From positions 1 to 25,593 of the forward strand of contig JAJFHC010000181.1 in assembly GCA_021775835.1 (NCBI GenBank): a stretch of 25,593 bases of DNA, given 5' to 3'. Source of the stretch: Hyphomicrobiales bacterium (GTDB taxonomy: Bacteria; Pseudomonadota; Alphaproteobacteria; Rhizobiales; JAJFHC01). The position numbers were made by a program, and so were the translations under genes. The notes beneath the pieces are model-generated. The model saw nothing but the letters and a program-made list of their open reading frames with translations. It was not told where the DNA came from and did not search any database. Of the stretch, positions 14,799-23,144 are shown piece after piece. Position 1 is the first letter of the stretch, and the number at the start of each line of letters is the position of its first letter.

Positions 14799-16259
14799 TC
14801 AAATCAGCTTCCGCACTTCTTCCGCGATCAGCTTGACACCGTCTTCAAGTTTCTCGACTGGAACAAACGCAAAGCCAAGACGAAGTCCGTTCTTGCGATC
14901 TTGCGCGAGATAATACGCCTGGCCCCGGTCGATCAGCACGCCACGCTCGCGCAGGCGCGTGCGCAGCAGGGTCGCATCAAAATCGTCGGGACCGGTGAGC
15001 CAGAATGAGGTGCCGCCCTCGTTGTCGTATTGGTCCAGCATACCGAGATGGGTCGAAATTGCACTGCGCATCGCCTGCCACCGACGTTTGTAGCGGCGCT
15101 CCAGGTTGCGCAAATGGGCGTCAAAATAACCCAGTCGCAAGAACAGGGCGACGATCTCCTGAATCAGGGTTGGCGGGTGGCGAAACATGGTTCCACGCAC
15201 AATGCGTGCCTCGCGGATTACGTCGCGATGAGCCACCATGAAACCGATGCGCAATCCTGGCGAGACGGTTTTTGACAAGCTGCCAATGTAAATGACCCTC
15301 TGGTTCCGGTCCATCGACCGCAACGAGGGAGAAGACCGGGCCTGAAAGTTCATCTCCGCTTCGTAGTCGTCCTCGATGATCAGAAAGTCCTTTTCCTGGG
15401 CAGTGGCGAGGAGTTCCGCGCGTCGTGCTGCAGGCATCGTGACCATGGTCGGAAACTGATGACTGGGCGTCGTGAAGACCAGCTTCACCTCAGCCGGTAT
15501 GGCTGAGGGGATGATTCCGTCACGGTCAATGGGCACCCCGACCAGTTCGTTGCCGGCCATCTGGAAGGCATTGAAAGCGCCGAAGAATCCCAAATCCTCG
15601 ACGGCAATCGGGCGATCGAACTGGGCAAACAGCGTGCCGAGCACCGAGAGCGCGTTTTGCGCGCCCAGCGTGATGAGGATCTCGTCGGACTTGGCCACAA
15701 TGCCCCGCGAACTCAACAAGCGTTGGCGGATCTGTTCGATCAGATAGGGGCTGTCGCTTTCAACTGAATCCCCGGTCCAGAGCGAGACGTTCTTGCGCCC
15801 AAGGGCCAGTCGCGAACATTCACGCCAGTCATCTACGGGAAAGAGGTCGGAGTCGATCTGGTTATAGATGAAAGGGTAGGGATAGCTTCGCCAGTCCAGC
15901 GGATTGTCCAGGGGAATGAGCGAAGATGGTTTGAATTCGATTGGTGACCGGGTCTCGCCGTCGTCAGTCTGGCCGGTGTCCGGTTTTTCGGGGTACGCGA
16001 TAACCTCGCGGTTCACGTAGTATCCTGATCGGTCGCGTGCCACGATCAGGCCAAGGTCGATCAGGCGCGAGTAGGCTGCAAAGATCGTGTTGCGCGAAAC
16101 CCCCAGTTGGTCGGCCATCTGCCGGCACGAGGGCAGCGGCACGTGTGGTGAAACCGCCCTTGCGGATATTGCGGCGCTGACCAGTTCGCAAACCTGGTCG
16201 CGCCGGCTCAGGTTGGAGCTGTCCGGCAATTTGCGAAATAGTGGCAAGAGGTGGTTCAT
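14799..16259 (-). CDS. MocR-type regulator (GntR helix-turn-helix fused to aminotransferase fold)
   Basis: This 486-residue protein joins a GntR-type winged helix (about residues 15-85; LPSCRQMADQLGVSRNTIF) to a class I aminotransferase-like domain. The PLP lysine is K330 in GSLSKTVSPGLRIGF, with the phosphate-contacting arginine R337, and the cofactor-ring acidic stretch is IIEDDYEAE (296-302). MocR proteins sense amines or amino acids through PLP and activate divergent transport or degradation genes, as known for TauR, PdxR, GabR and EnuR. Here the divergent target is a TRAP transporter starting 194 bases away. That suggests an amino compound such as taurine, an ectoine-like or other amine, which is an inference. 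No aminotransferase or pyridoxal pathway gene is adjacent. Confidence 0.93.
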   Translation of the reverse strand: MNHLLPLFRKLPDSSNLSRRDQVCELVSAAISARAVSPHVPLPSCRQMADQLGVSRNTIFAAYSRLIDLGLIVARDRSGYYVNREVIAYPEKPDTGQTDDGETRSPIEFKPSSLIPLDNPLDWRSYPYPFIYNQIDSDLFPVDDWRECSRLALGRKNVSLWTGDSVESDSPYLIEQIRQRLLSSRGIVAKSDEILITLGAQNALSVLGTLFAQFDRPIAVEDLGFFGAFNAFQMAGNELVGVPIDRDGIIPSAIPAEVKLVFTTPSHQFPTMVTMPAARRAELLATAQEKDFLIIEDDYEAEMNFQARSSPSLRSMDRNQRVIYIGSLSKTVSPGLRIGFMVAHRDVIREARIVRGTMFRHPPTLIQEIVALFLRLGYFDAHLRNLERRYKRRWQAMRSAISTHLGMLDQYDNEGGTSFWLTGPDDFDATLLRTRLRERGVLIDRGQAYYLAQDRKNGLRLGFAFVPVEKLEDGVKLIAEEVRKLI

Positions 16260-16263
16260 CGTA

Positions 16264-16370
16264 CGCTACCTTTGCTGCAGGGAGGATGCGCTGGCAGATC
16301 AGCCGCACCCGGTTCGCTCATACCTTCTAGAAGTGGGATTGCCGTGCTGCAACGACTGTCCCTTCTAATC
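16264..16370. promoter_or_regulatory. Repeated CCTTCTA motifs in the mocR-TRAP divergent region
   Basis: The intergenic region has CCTTCTA at 16323-16329 and again at 16361-16367, 38 bases apart in the same direction, and a related TACCTTTGC near 16268. The first copy is part of a perfect palindrome, CTTCTAGAAG (16324-16333). MocR/GabR regulators are known to bind direct repeats between their own gene and the target operon, so these are candidate binding sites. No further support exists. Confidence 0.35.
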
Positions 16371-16453
16371 GCATTATCTGTCACTTTTCGCGCCGCGTAC
16401 ATTGCTGATTATCTGGCCCGTGAAATCGCAACCCTTGGGAGGATGATTGTACA

Positions 16454-17494
16454 ATGGCATTTCGGAACACTTTGAAGATGGCGGCGGCAGCACTTGCGCT
16501 GACAATGATGGCAGACGGGGCTTCGGCAGAGAAGGTTCTCAAGCTCGGCACAGTGGGTCGCCTGGGCATGCCGATTGGCGATGCCATCGACCAGGCCCTG
16601 ATCCCGACACTGGAAAAGGTGTCCGGTGGCAAACTGAAGATCGAACCGCATTATCGCGGCTCTCTATGCGGCGAGCAAAAGTGCGGTGAACAGGCCAACC
16701 AGGGTTTGCTGCAGCTGTGGACCAGTTCGACGGCAAATTTCGGCAGCTTTGGCACTGAACTGTCTATTTTCGATCTGCCTTACATCTTCAAGAGCATTGA
16801 GGATGCGGATCGCATCTCGAAGGAATGGCTGTCGGACAGACAGTGTGAGCTTGCGGCCAAAACCACCGGGCATGTCTGTCTGGTCGTCTATTCCAGCGGA
16901 GGTTTCCGTCAGCTTGCCAATGCACAGCGCCCCGTCCACGTGCCCGACGACATGAAAGGCATCAAGTGGCGTGTGACCAAGAGCCCGATCGAGTACACCC
17001 TGATCAAGAACTGGGGTGCCGTACCGGTGCCATATGACTGGACCCAGCTCTATCAGGGTCTGCAAACCGGGGTTGTTTCCGGACAATACGTGGCCGTGCC
17101 CTGGCAGCACATCGCCAAGCTGCACGAAGTCGCAAAATACTTTACCGAAATTGGCGGCTCATGGTCGGGCAATCAGCTTTCCATGGATATCAACCAGTAC
17201 AATGCACTGACCGACGAGGAAAAAGGATGGCTGCACACAGCGGCAAACGCATTCGGTGAAAGGGTGCGTGAACTTGACCGCAAGTGGGTCGAAGACGGCG
17301 AGACGGCGATCAAGGCTTCGATCACCGAATGGTACACACCGTCCGATGAGGAGCTCGCGAAGTGGCGCACCGGGGCAATCGCTGCCTGGCTCGATGCAAA
17401 AGGCAAATTTGACCCTGCAATTGCCGAGCGCATCCTCAAGGATCAGGGCATGGACAGCTTCATCGCCGACCTGAAGAAGGCTGGCGCTCTGTAA
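16454..17494 (+). CDS. dctP: TRAP transporter substrate-binding protein (DctP family)
   Basis: This 346-residue periplasmic binding protein has a signal peptide ending near residue 25 (TMMADGASA). The mature part follows the DctP pattern: LKLGTVGRLGMPIGDAID, a cysteine-bearing loop SLCGEQKCGEQ (Cys72, Cys77, possibly a disulfide), the conserved ligand-binding arginine R173 in KGIKWRVTKSP, and LYQGLQTGVVSGQ. Most family members have Asp in VxDGxE; here it is Ser. The start has GGGAGGA about nine bases upstream. It binds the transported solute, usually an organic acid anion, contacted by that arginine. It is divergent from the MocR regulator. Membrane components are downstream after an unusually long 253-base gap with hairpins. 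The ligand is unknown. Confidence 0.93.
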   Translation: MAFRNTLKMAAAALALTMMADGASAEKVLKLGTVGRLGMPIGDAIDQALIPTLEKVSGGKLKIEPHYRGSLCGEQKCGEQANQGLLQLWTSSTANFGSFGTELSIFDLPYIFKSIEDADRISKEWLSDRQCELAAKTTGHVCLVVYSSGGFRQLANAQRPVHVPDDMKGIKWRVTKSPIEYTLIKNWGAVPVPYDWTQLYQGLQTGVVSGQYVAVPWQHIAKLHEVAKYFTEIGGSWSGNQLSMDINQYNALTDEEKGWLHTAANAFGERVRELDRKWVEDGETAIKASITEWYTPSDEELAKWRTGAIAAWLDAKGKFDPAIAERILKDQGMDSFIADLKKAGAL

Positions 17495-17535
17495 GGCGCA
17501 GTCTAGCGATGCAGGCCCTCGCGACCGGGGGCACG

Positions 17536-17562
17536 GAGGGACACATGGTAAATGTGTCCCTC
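17536..17562 (+). other. Perfect 11-bp hairpin in the dctP-dctM gap
   Basis: GAGGGACACAT (17536-17546) and ATGTGTCCCTC (17552-17562) form an uninterrupted 11-bp stem with a 5-base loop, 41 bases after the dctP stop. No T tract follows. Two weaker stems lie downstream: CCGGG 17611-17615 with CCCGG 17620-17624 (TGAT loop), and TCCCGG 17674-17679 with CCGGGA 17693-17698. By analogy with malE-malF, such a structure can protect the upstream binding-protein mRNA from 3' exonucleases and lower expression of downstream membrane components, explaining excess binding protein. A partial terminator is an alternative. Confidence 0.6.
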
Positions 17563-17747
17563 TGCGCGTCGCATGCGGCGGAATTTCGATGTTTCAGATA
17601 GTTCTTTTTGCCGGGTGATCCCGGTCCATCATTCGCGGGCACATTAGACAAAAATTCGCAATCATGATTTGTTTCCCGGTGAAGCGTTTGCGCCGGGAGA
17701 CCTTGACCACGATCACCACAATCCGGTGACAGCAGGGCAGTTGCTCA

Positions 17748-19037
17748 ATGGAAATCCTATTACTTCTAGCGGTTCTGGTGCTCCTGATCCTTGCCGGGGC
17801 GCCGATCGGCTTTACGCTCATACTGATCCCGGTCGTCTACATAATGATAACCGACGCGGCGCCGCTGATCCTGATCCCGAGCCAGATGTTCAGCGCGATC
17901 GATTCGGTGCCGCTGACGGCAATTCCTTTCTTTATGCTGACCGGGGAACTGATGACCAGTGCCACGATCACGGATCGGCTGGTTGAACTCAGCAAGCGCA
18001 TCATCGGGCGGATGCGTGGCAGCATGGCGCAGGTCAATGTTCTTGTGAGCATGTTCTTCGCCGGCATGAACGGGTCGGTCGTGGCCGACACTGCCACGGT
18101 GGGGTCGCTAATGGTCCCGGCCATGAAGCGGGCGGGTTACCCGCCGGCGTTTACGGCCGCCATCACGGCCGTGAGCTCGACCATCGGCGGGATCATCCCA
18201 CCCAGCATCATGATGATCGTGCTGGCCAACGCCGGTGGCATTTCCGTGGGAGCGTTGTTTGCAGCGGGCATCATACCGGGCATCCTGATCGGTGCCATTT
18301 TGATGATGATCAATCACGTCATTGCGGTGCGCCACAATTTCGAGCGCAGCGAAGAACCCTTCAGCTTGAAATCGGTTGCTGTGGTGGGGTACAAATCGTC
18401 GTTCGCGCTCCTCATTCCCATCGTCCTAGTGGGTTCGGTCGTGGGCGGCATAGCCGGTGTGGTTGAAGCCGGCGCGCTGACGGCCACCATCGCCATGCTG
18501 GTGGGACTGTTTGTCTACCGCACGATTACCTGGTCCAACTGCAAGGGTGCCTTCGTGCGCGCGTTCCGCAACTCGGCAATGGTGTTCATCATCATCGCCG
18601 CATCCGGCCCGTTCAGCTGGCTGCTGACCTCCCTGGGTGCCAACACCCAGCTGGAAGAGTGGTTGTTGAGTTACGCCGACAATCCCTTGTTGTTTGCACT
18701 GGCCCTGGTTGCGTTTATCTGCCTGCTCGGCATGGTGATGGATTCTGCCGCGAACATCATTGTCGTAGGACCCGTCCTCGTCGATGTCATGGTGAAGGCG
18801 GGTTATCCGGATGTGCAGGCCGCGCTGGTCGTTGTCGTGGGCTTTCTCATCGGCTCGGTCACGCCCCCGGTGGGGGTTGCCTATTTCACGGCCAGTGCCA
18901 TAGCCAAGGCCCGGCTGGAAAGCGTGGCGATCGCAATGTTACCGTACCTGGTGGCCCTGTTCGGGTTGCTCTTCCTTCTGATCATGATACCGGACATCAC
19001 CATGTTCCTGCCCAAGCTGATGGGGTTTGCAAAATGA
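17748..19037 (+). CDS. dctM: TRAP transporter large permease (DctM family)
   Basis: This 429-residue, very hydrophobic protein is a DctM-type permease of about 12 membrane spans, normal for the family. Typical signatures are MNGSVVADTATVGSLMVPAMKRAGY, SSTIGGIIPPSIMMIVLANAGGISVGALFAAGIIPG and a repeat-like second half (MDSAANIIVVGPVLVDVMVKAGYP...VGFLIGSVTPPVGVAYF). It translocates the ligand delivered by DctP, driven by a sodium gradient in known members. The start ATG has only a weak upstream AGGG. It precedes dctQ by 61 bases, so gene order is P-M-Q, not the usual P-Q-M. Probably one operon with dctP, separated by hairpins. Confidence 0.95.
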   Translation: MEILLLLAVLVLLILAGAPIGFTLILIPVVYIMITDAAPLILIPSQMFSAIDSVPLTAIPFFMLTGELMTSATITDRLVELSKRIIGRMRGSMAQVNVLVSMFFAGMNGSVVADTATVGSLMVPAMKRAGYPPAFTAAITAVSSTIGGIIPPSIMMIVLANAGGISVGALFAAGIIPGILIGAILMMINHVIAVRHNFERSEEPFSLKSVAVVGYKSSFALLIPIVLVGSVVGGIAGVVEAGALTATIAMLVGLFVYRTITWSNCKGAFVRAFRNSAMVFIIIAASGPFSWLLTSLGANTQLEEWLLSYADNPLLFALALVAFICLLGMVMDSAANIIVVGPVLVDVMVKAGYPDVQAALVVVVGFLIGSVTPPVGVAYFTASAIAKARLESVAIAMLPYLVALFGLLFLLIMIPDITMFLPKLMGFAK

Positions 19038-19098
19038 GAACCACAGGTTGCAGCCATACGATCGGCAAGGTGGCGCGCTGCGTTTGTCAGGGAACAAG

Positions 19099-19683
19099 AT
19101 GAACGGGATGCCTCGCACTCTCCAGATAATCGACCGGCTGGTCCACAAGGTTTTGACGGCCTTCTGCGGAATATTGCTGCTGCTCATGGTCGTGTTCACC
19201 GTCTACTCGGTGGTCATGCGCTACTATTTCGAAGACCCGCCGGTCTGGGGTGATCTGCTGACCGTGCTCAGCAACATATGGCTGGTCTTCCTGGCACTGG
19301 CGTTGACTGTGAGGGATCGCGATCACATTGCGCTCGATCTGGTCTACACGCGCCTTCCGCTCAGGTTTGCCTTCGCCGTACAGCAGTTCTGGTCGCTGGT
19401 GATTTTCGGTTTGGGTATCATCATTCTGCTCTATGGCCTCCAGGTCGTCTCGACCATGGGCGGCAAGTACTGGGAGATGTGGTATTTCGCCTGGGAAGAT
19501 GGCGGGTTTGTCTTCAAGCCCAACTACATGCCCAAGAAATATGCCATGACGATCCTGCCCATCACAGGTGTACTGATCAGCATCGCCGCTTTGATGGCGG
19601 TGCTGGAGGACTCGATCCGATACGCCAATGGCACGTTCCGCCTTGCCGGAAACGACGACGTCGACGTGGACGAGTCTCAATAG
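19099..19683 (+). CDS. dctQ: TRAP transporter small permease (DctQ family)
   Basis: This 194-residue membrane protein has four predicted hydrophobic segments (about residues 15-35, 52-70, 92-112 and 155-175), typical of DctQ. Characteristic features are VMRYYFEDPPVWGDLLTVLSNIWLVFLA and the dihydroxylated-basic stretch RDRDHIALDLVYTRLP. The tail is acidic (NDDVDVDESQ). The frame is open upstream from 19027, within the dctM stop region, but ATG at 19099 follows AGGGA and starts with a normal length. DctQ forms the membrane complex with DctM and binds DctP. It lies downstream of dctM, which is the less common position. The next gene, a kinase, starts 63 bases further and may or may not share the transcript. 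Confidence 0.9.
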   Translation: MNGMPRTLQIIDRLVHKVLTAFCGILLLLMVVFTVYSVVMRYYFEDPPVWGDLLTVLSNIWLVFLALALTVRDRDHIALDLVYTRLPLRFAFAVQQFWSLVIFGLGIIILLYGLQVVSTMGGKYWEMWYFAWEDGGFVFKPNYMPKKYAMTILPITGVLISIAALMAVLEDSIRYANGTFRLAGNDDVDVDESQ

Positions 19684-19746
19684 TCGGTGGCCTGATGGCG
19701 CATTCCGGTGTTGTACTTCAAGGGTTGAATCGGATATCTCGACCAA

Positions 19747-20292
19747 ATGTCGAAGCGCGCAATAGTCGTAACCGGTCTCCCCGCGAGCGGAAAGTCGACT
19801 GTTGGAAGGCTGCTTGCTAATTCCAAAGGCATTGCATTTTTGGATAAGGATGACTTCCTCGAGGCTCTGTTTGAAGAACGCGGGGTTGGGGATTTCGCCT
19901 GGAGACGAAAGCTCAGCCACGAGAGTAACGAGCAATTTGCGAATGCTGCTCGAAGAAGCCAAGGTTCGGTCGTCCTGGTGTCCCATTGGCGTCCACCGAA
20001 CGATGATGGGCCTTCCGGCACGCCCACCGAATGGCTGAATACCGCATTTGGAGCAGTCGTCGAGGTTTTCTGCGATTGCCCGGTAGACGAGGCAACCACC
20101 CGTTTCATGACAAGATCGCGCCATCCGGGCCATTGCGACAAGGACCGTCGAATAGACGAGGTTCGTCGAACGTTCCAGGGATACGCGAAGACGTTTCCAC
20201 TGGGGATCGGACCGGTTGTCCAGGTCGATACTGCGCCGGGCACGGATCCGGACATCAGCAGGGTGGTTTCAACACTGGATAAAATGATCTGA
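19747..20292 (+). CDS. P-loop small-molecule kinase-like protein
   Basis: This 181-residue protein starts with Walker A GLPASGKST (residues 10-18) and has an early acidic motif FLDKDDFLEALFEE and a later CPVDEATTRFMTRSRHPGHCD lid region with the RHPGH motif common in the AAA_33 group. That group includes gluconate kinase-like, chloramphenicol phosphotransferase-like and zeta-toxin-like enzymes. It should bind ATP and phosphorylate a small molecule. Start at 19747 lacks a Shine-Dalgarno sequence; no nearby in-frame alternative is better. It follows dctQ, so it could phosphorylate the imported compound, but the spacing is not tight and the linkage may be chance. An IS3-type transposase fragment lies right after it. 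No toxin-antitoxin partner is visible. Confidence 0.72.
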   Translation: MSKRAIVVTGLPASGKSTVGRLLANSKGIAFLDKDDFLEALFEERGVGDFAWRRKLSHESNEQFANAARRSQGSVVLVSHWRPPNDDGPSGTPTEWLNTAFGAVVEVFCDCPVDEATTRFMTRSRHPGHCDKDRRIDEVRRTFQGYAKTFPLGIGPVVQVDTAPGTDPDISRVVSTLDKMI

Positions 20293-20325
20293 TTGCGGCA
20301 GTCCGTGGACTGAAACAGGCACTCT

Positions 20326-20426
20326 GGTCTTCCCCCGTTTTAGTGGACGGTTCAAAAAGATCCGTTTGACTGTTCTTCGAAGTCAACCGGGCTGATGTTG
20401 CCAAGGGCCGATTTGAAGTGACCACT
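20326..20426 (-). mobile_element. 3' remnant of an IS3-family insertion sequence
   Basis: On the minus strand a frame ending at the stop 20352-20354 reads SALGNISPVDFEEQSNGSF. This matches the ending of IS3-family orfB transposases (the HSALGxxSPxxFE motif). Directly beyond it, 20326-20350 reads as a terminal inverted repeat-like end that begins TGG and has a run of C then TTTTAGTGGACGG. Upstream of the SALGN motif the transposase similarity stops at once. No second end or duplicated target is seen, so only about 25 codons plus the right end remain. IS assignment is from recalled motifs; the exact element is not identified. Confidence 0.6.
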
Positions 20427-20532
20427 CATCGCTACATTAAGCGCCTCTGAAAGACATTCTAGCTTGTTGCCGGTTTGATTCGAATGGCAGCTATTGGCGG
20501 TGAGCTCAACAGGTGGACGGGCGCAGACAGCC

Positions 20533-22905
20533 TTACGCCTCCGCGATGCGCTCAACCTGGCAGACATAGGCCCGCATGGGCACCGATCCGCTGACCGGAT
20601 CAACCGCATCGTGGCCTATCAGGAGATTGAAGTTTGCCGTCTGCGGACCGGTCGCCGGATACCCGGGAGCGTCGATTTCGGCGCAACCCTGCCACCATCC
20701 ATGCTGGCCACAGACCACGTCCGGAGCGAGGGTCTCGTCAAAACGCGCCCGTGCCCGGGCCCGGCCGCTGGGGGTCTCGACGTGGACCCAGTCACCCTCG
20801 GAGATGTCGCGCGCGGACGCCGCATTCGGATGAAGGTCGACCAGCGGGTCGGGTGAGCGCCGTCGGAGGCTCGGCAGGGCGCGATGCTGACTTTCGCAAA
20901 AAAGAGTGTCCTTGGTGCAGGTCAGGATCAAGGGAAAGCGTGGTGCGAGCTTCGGCTGGGAACGAGGGCTCACAAGCGGCTCTTCGTAATCCGGCAATGG
21001 GTTCTGCCCATGCTCAAGGAGCCTTTCCGAGTAAAGCTCGATCCGGCGAGACGGCGTGTTGAAGCCACGGGGGGCGTCGCCAACCTGCTCGGCGAATTTG
21101 CGATAACGGGTCTCCAGCGGCACGCGAATACCCTCGGGCGTTGCCCGCAGCGCCTCAAGGGTCACGCCGGACGGCGCGAGCAGCGCTTCAAGGGCGCGAT
21201 CAATGTCACCATTCCAGAAATGATCGCCGAGGCCCATGCGGCTGGCGAGATCGAAGGTGATCTGGATGTCGGAACGCGCCTCTCCGCGCGGCGCCACCAG
21301 CGGCCGGCGAAGCTGCACCAGAGAGCACGCGTCTTCGCTGATCTCGAAGCCGATCTTCAACCCTTCCGCCTCGAAAGGGCTCGTGGCGGGCAGGACGATG
21401 TCGGCGTGGTTTGCGCTCGGGTTCAGAAACAGATCGACATGCACGTGAAACTCCAGCGACTGGAGCGCCCGCTCGGCCGTCGCGCCATCCGCATGGGCCA
21501 GCATGAGGTTCGAGCCAAAACTGACAAGCCCGCGTACCGGATAGGGCTCGCCCTCCAGGATCGCGCGATAGATGTCGGCCGACGAGACATGGCCGAAACG
21601 TGCCGGTCCCAGGGCCCGCTCTGCAAGACCGAGCGTTTTGGCGCGCTGTTCTTCAGGAAGGAGGTCGTCTCCCAATATGTCCGCTGCAGGGACAGTGGGA
21701 AACTCGACATTCCCGCCCTTCGCGTCGTAATTGCCGGTGAGGGCGTACAGGAGACCGATGGCACGCGCAATCTGTGTGGCGTTCGACTGTTGCTCAAGGC
21801 CGCTCCAGGCCATGTATGCAACCGGACGCGCATTCCATAAAGCCTCGGCAGTCCGTTCAACCTGTTCTGCGCCGACAGTGGTGAGTTCTTCCACGGTGGC
21901 TGGATCAAACCCGTCGCAGATATCAGACCATAACTGGAAAACCGGACGGCAGGTCACCGATCCTTCCGGCGTTTCAATGTCGAACTGTCCGAAGAGCGCT
22001 GGTTCGTTGTCGCCGTCACCAGGACAGGCGACCATGGGCGCGGCTTGGGATTCGGACCAGATCACAGGGTTGTCCCCAGGACCGTCCAGGCCGATATCCC
22101 CAGCCCCTAGAAGTTTCTTGGTATCCTGACGGACCAGCATGGGCGCATTGGTCCAGGATCTGATGAAGCCGGTATCATACCAACCGCGCGAAATCATCAC
22201 ATGGCAGAGCCCAAGCGCCAGCGCACCATCGGAACCGGGGCGCACCTGCAACCACTCATCGGCCCGGCGCGCCAGCCCGGCGTTGCGCGGGTCCACCACG
22301 ATCAGCTTTGCGCCCCGCCTGGTCGCGGCGACAGCAGCCGTGGCGTGGGCAATCCGGGAGACCGTCGGGTTGTATCCCCAGAACAGGATGCACCCGGCAT
22401 TGTCCAGGTCCGGCATGACGCCCGCCGGCAGGGAGGTGCCGTAGGAATAGGTATTGGCAAGCCATCTTCCCCAGCCGCAAAGCTCCATGGAAACGGCCTG
22501 GTTCGGGCTGCCATAGGCGCGCCGCAGACGGGTCACCCAGGCGTGGCAGTCTGAAATGGCTGAGGTCGACGGGGACGCGGTGTTGAAGACGACGGTCTCA
22601 GGCCCGTGAGTCTCGGCCAGATCCCGCAGGCGCCCGGAAATTGTATTGAGAGCCTCGTCCCAGCCAATCCTTTCCCATCCCGGGTCAGAAGCATCCTTCG
22701 GCTTGGTTCTCTTCATGGGATAGAGCAGCCGGTCGGAATGGTAGACCAACTCCGGCGCCACTTTGCCTTTGATGCAGAGCGCCTGGCCTGTGGGATGGTT
22801 CGGGTCCGCGGAAAGCCCGGTCAACCGCCCATCTTCCACGGTCGCGGTCGCACCGCAACGCGAAATGCAGAGCGCACAGAACGTCGGCACTTTTTCTACA
22901 GCCAT
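20533..22905 (-). CDS. Molybdopterin-dependent oxidoreductase (DMSO reductase superfamily)
   Basis: This 790-residue bis-MGD enzyme begins with an N-terminal 4Fe-4S domain with Cys10-x2-Cys13-x3-Cys17-x26-Cys44, then the molybdopterin domains (PGWERIGWDEALNTIS; YNPTVSRIAHATA; IVVDPRN; DLFLNPSANHADIVLPATSPFE) and a C-terminal molydopterin-binding barrel (about 680-785; DISEGDWVHVETPSGRARA, QTANFNLLIGHDAVDPVSGS). The likely Mo ligand is Cys143 in SMELCGWGRW, which points to the formate dehydrogenase/nitrate reductase-like groups rather than Ser-ligated DMSO reductases. There is no twin-arginine signal, so it is cytoplasmic. GAGGA lies seven bases before the ATG. No small electron-transfer subunit, FdhD or NarJ-like chaperone is adjacent. 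It is divergent from an RpiR regulator and ABC solute-binding gene. Substrate unknown. Confidence 0.9.
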   Translation of the reverse strand: MAVEKVPTFCALCISRCGATATVEDGRLTGLSADPNHPTGQALCIKGKVAPELVYHSDRLLYPMKRTKPKDASDPGWERIGWDEALNTISGRLRDLAETHGPETVVFNTASPSTSAISDCHAWVTRLRRAYGSPNQAVSMELCGWGRWLANTYSYGTSLPAGVMPDLDNAGCILFWGYNPTVSRIAHATAAVAATRRGAKLIVVDPRNAGLARRADEWLQVRPGSDGALALGLCHVMISRGWYDTGFIRSWTNAPMLVRQDTKKLLGAGDIGLDGPGDNPVIWSESQAAPMVACPGDGDNEPALFGQFDIETPEGSVTCRPVFQLWSDICDGFDPATVEELTTVGAEQVERTAEALWNARPVAYMAWSGLEQQSNATQIARAIGLLYALTGNYDAKGGNVEFPTVPAADILGDDLLPEEQRAKTLGLAERALGPARFGHVSSADIYRAILEGEPYPVRGLVSFGSNLMLAHADGATAERALQSLEFHVHVDLFLNPSANHADIVLPATSPFEAEGLKIGFEISEDACSLVQLRRPLVAPRGEARSDIQITFDLASRMGLGDHFWNGDIDRALEALLAPSGVTLEALRATPEGIRVPLETRYRKFAEQVGDAPRGFNTPSRRIELYSERLLEHGQNPLPDYEEPLVSPRSQPKLAPRFPLILTCTKDTLFCESQHRALPSLRRRSPDPLVDLHPNAASARDISEGDWVHVETPSGRARARARFDETLAPDVVCGQHGWWQGCAEIDAPGYPATGPQTANFNLLIGHDAVDPVSGSVPMRAYVCQVERIAEA

Positions 22906-23069
22906 GTGATTTTCCTCAGAACAACGTCGCTACTCTCAATATCCACTCTGCAACAGAACGGGCAAGATTTCATCGCCACGGACTCCTCCTCCTCCATAGA
23001 CAGGGCATTTGAAGAACTCAGGCACAAGGCAATAAGCACTTTGCAATCAAATACGTACCGCCAAAATGA

Positions 23070-23115
23070 TGTAAAAAATATTGCATGCTTTACTATGTGA
23101 AAGTTTTATTACATA
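23070..23115. promoter_or_regulatory. AT-rich candidate RpiR operator sites
   Basis: The 239-base divergent region is AT-rich and has two imperfect inverted repeats. The first is TGTAA-N6-TTGCA (23070-23085). The second has arms TATGT and ACATA at the ends of a 22-base stretch (23094-23115). RpiR-family regulators such as HexR bind TGTAA-N5-TTACA-type sites, which the first site resembles. The second ends 29 bases before the RpiR start, where it could repress its own gene; either could control the minus-strand molybdoenzyme. No -10/-35 pair was convincing. Confidence 0.4.
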
Positions 23116-23144
23116 ATGGCACTCGATGTTAGGGAGTGCTAGGA

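Noticed and set aside
19087..20133. Long minus-strand frame opposite dctQ and the kinase
   Set aside because: It is antisense to two well-supported genes, and its His/Asp-rich, low-complexity product matches no family.
20884..21840. Plus-strand frame of about 318 codons inside the molybdoenzyme gene
   Set aside because: It is antisense to conserved molybdopterin domains and has no ribosome binding site.
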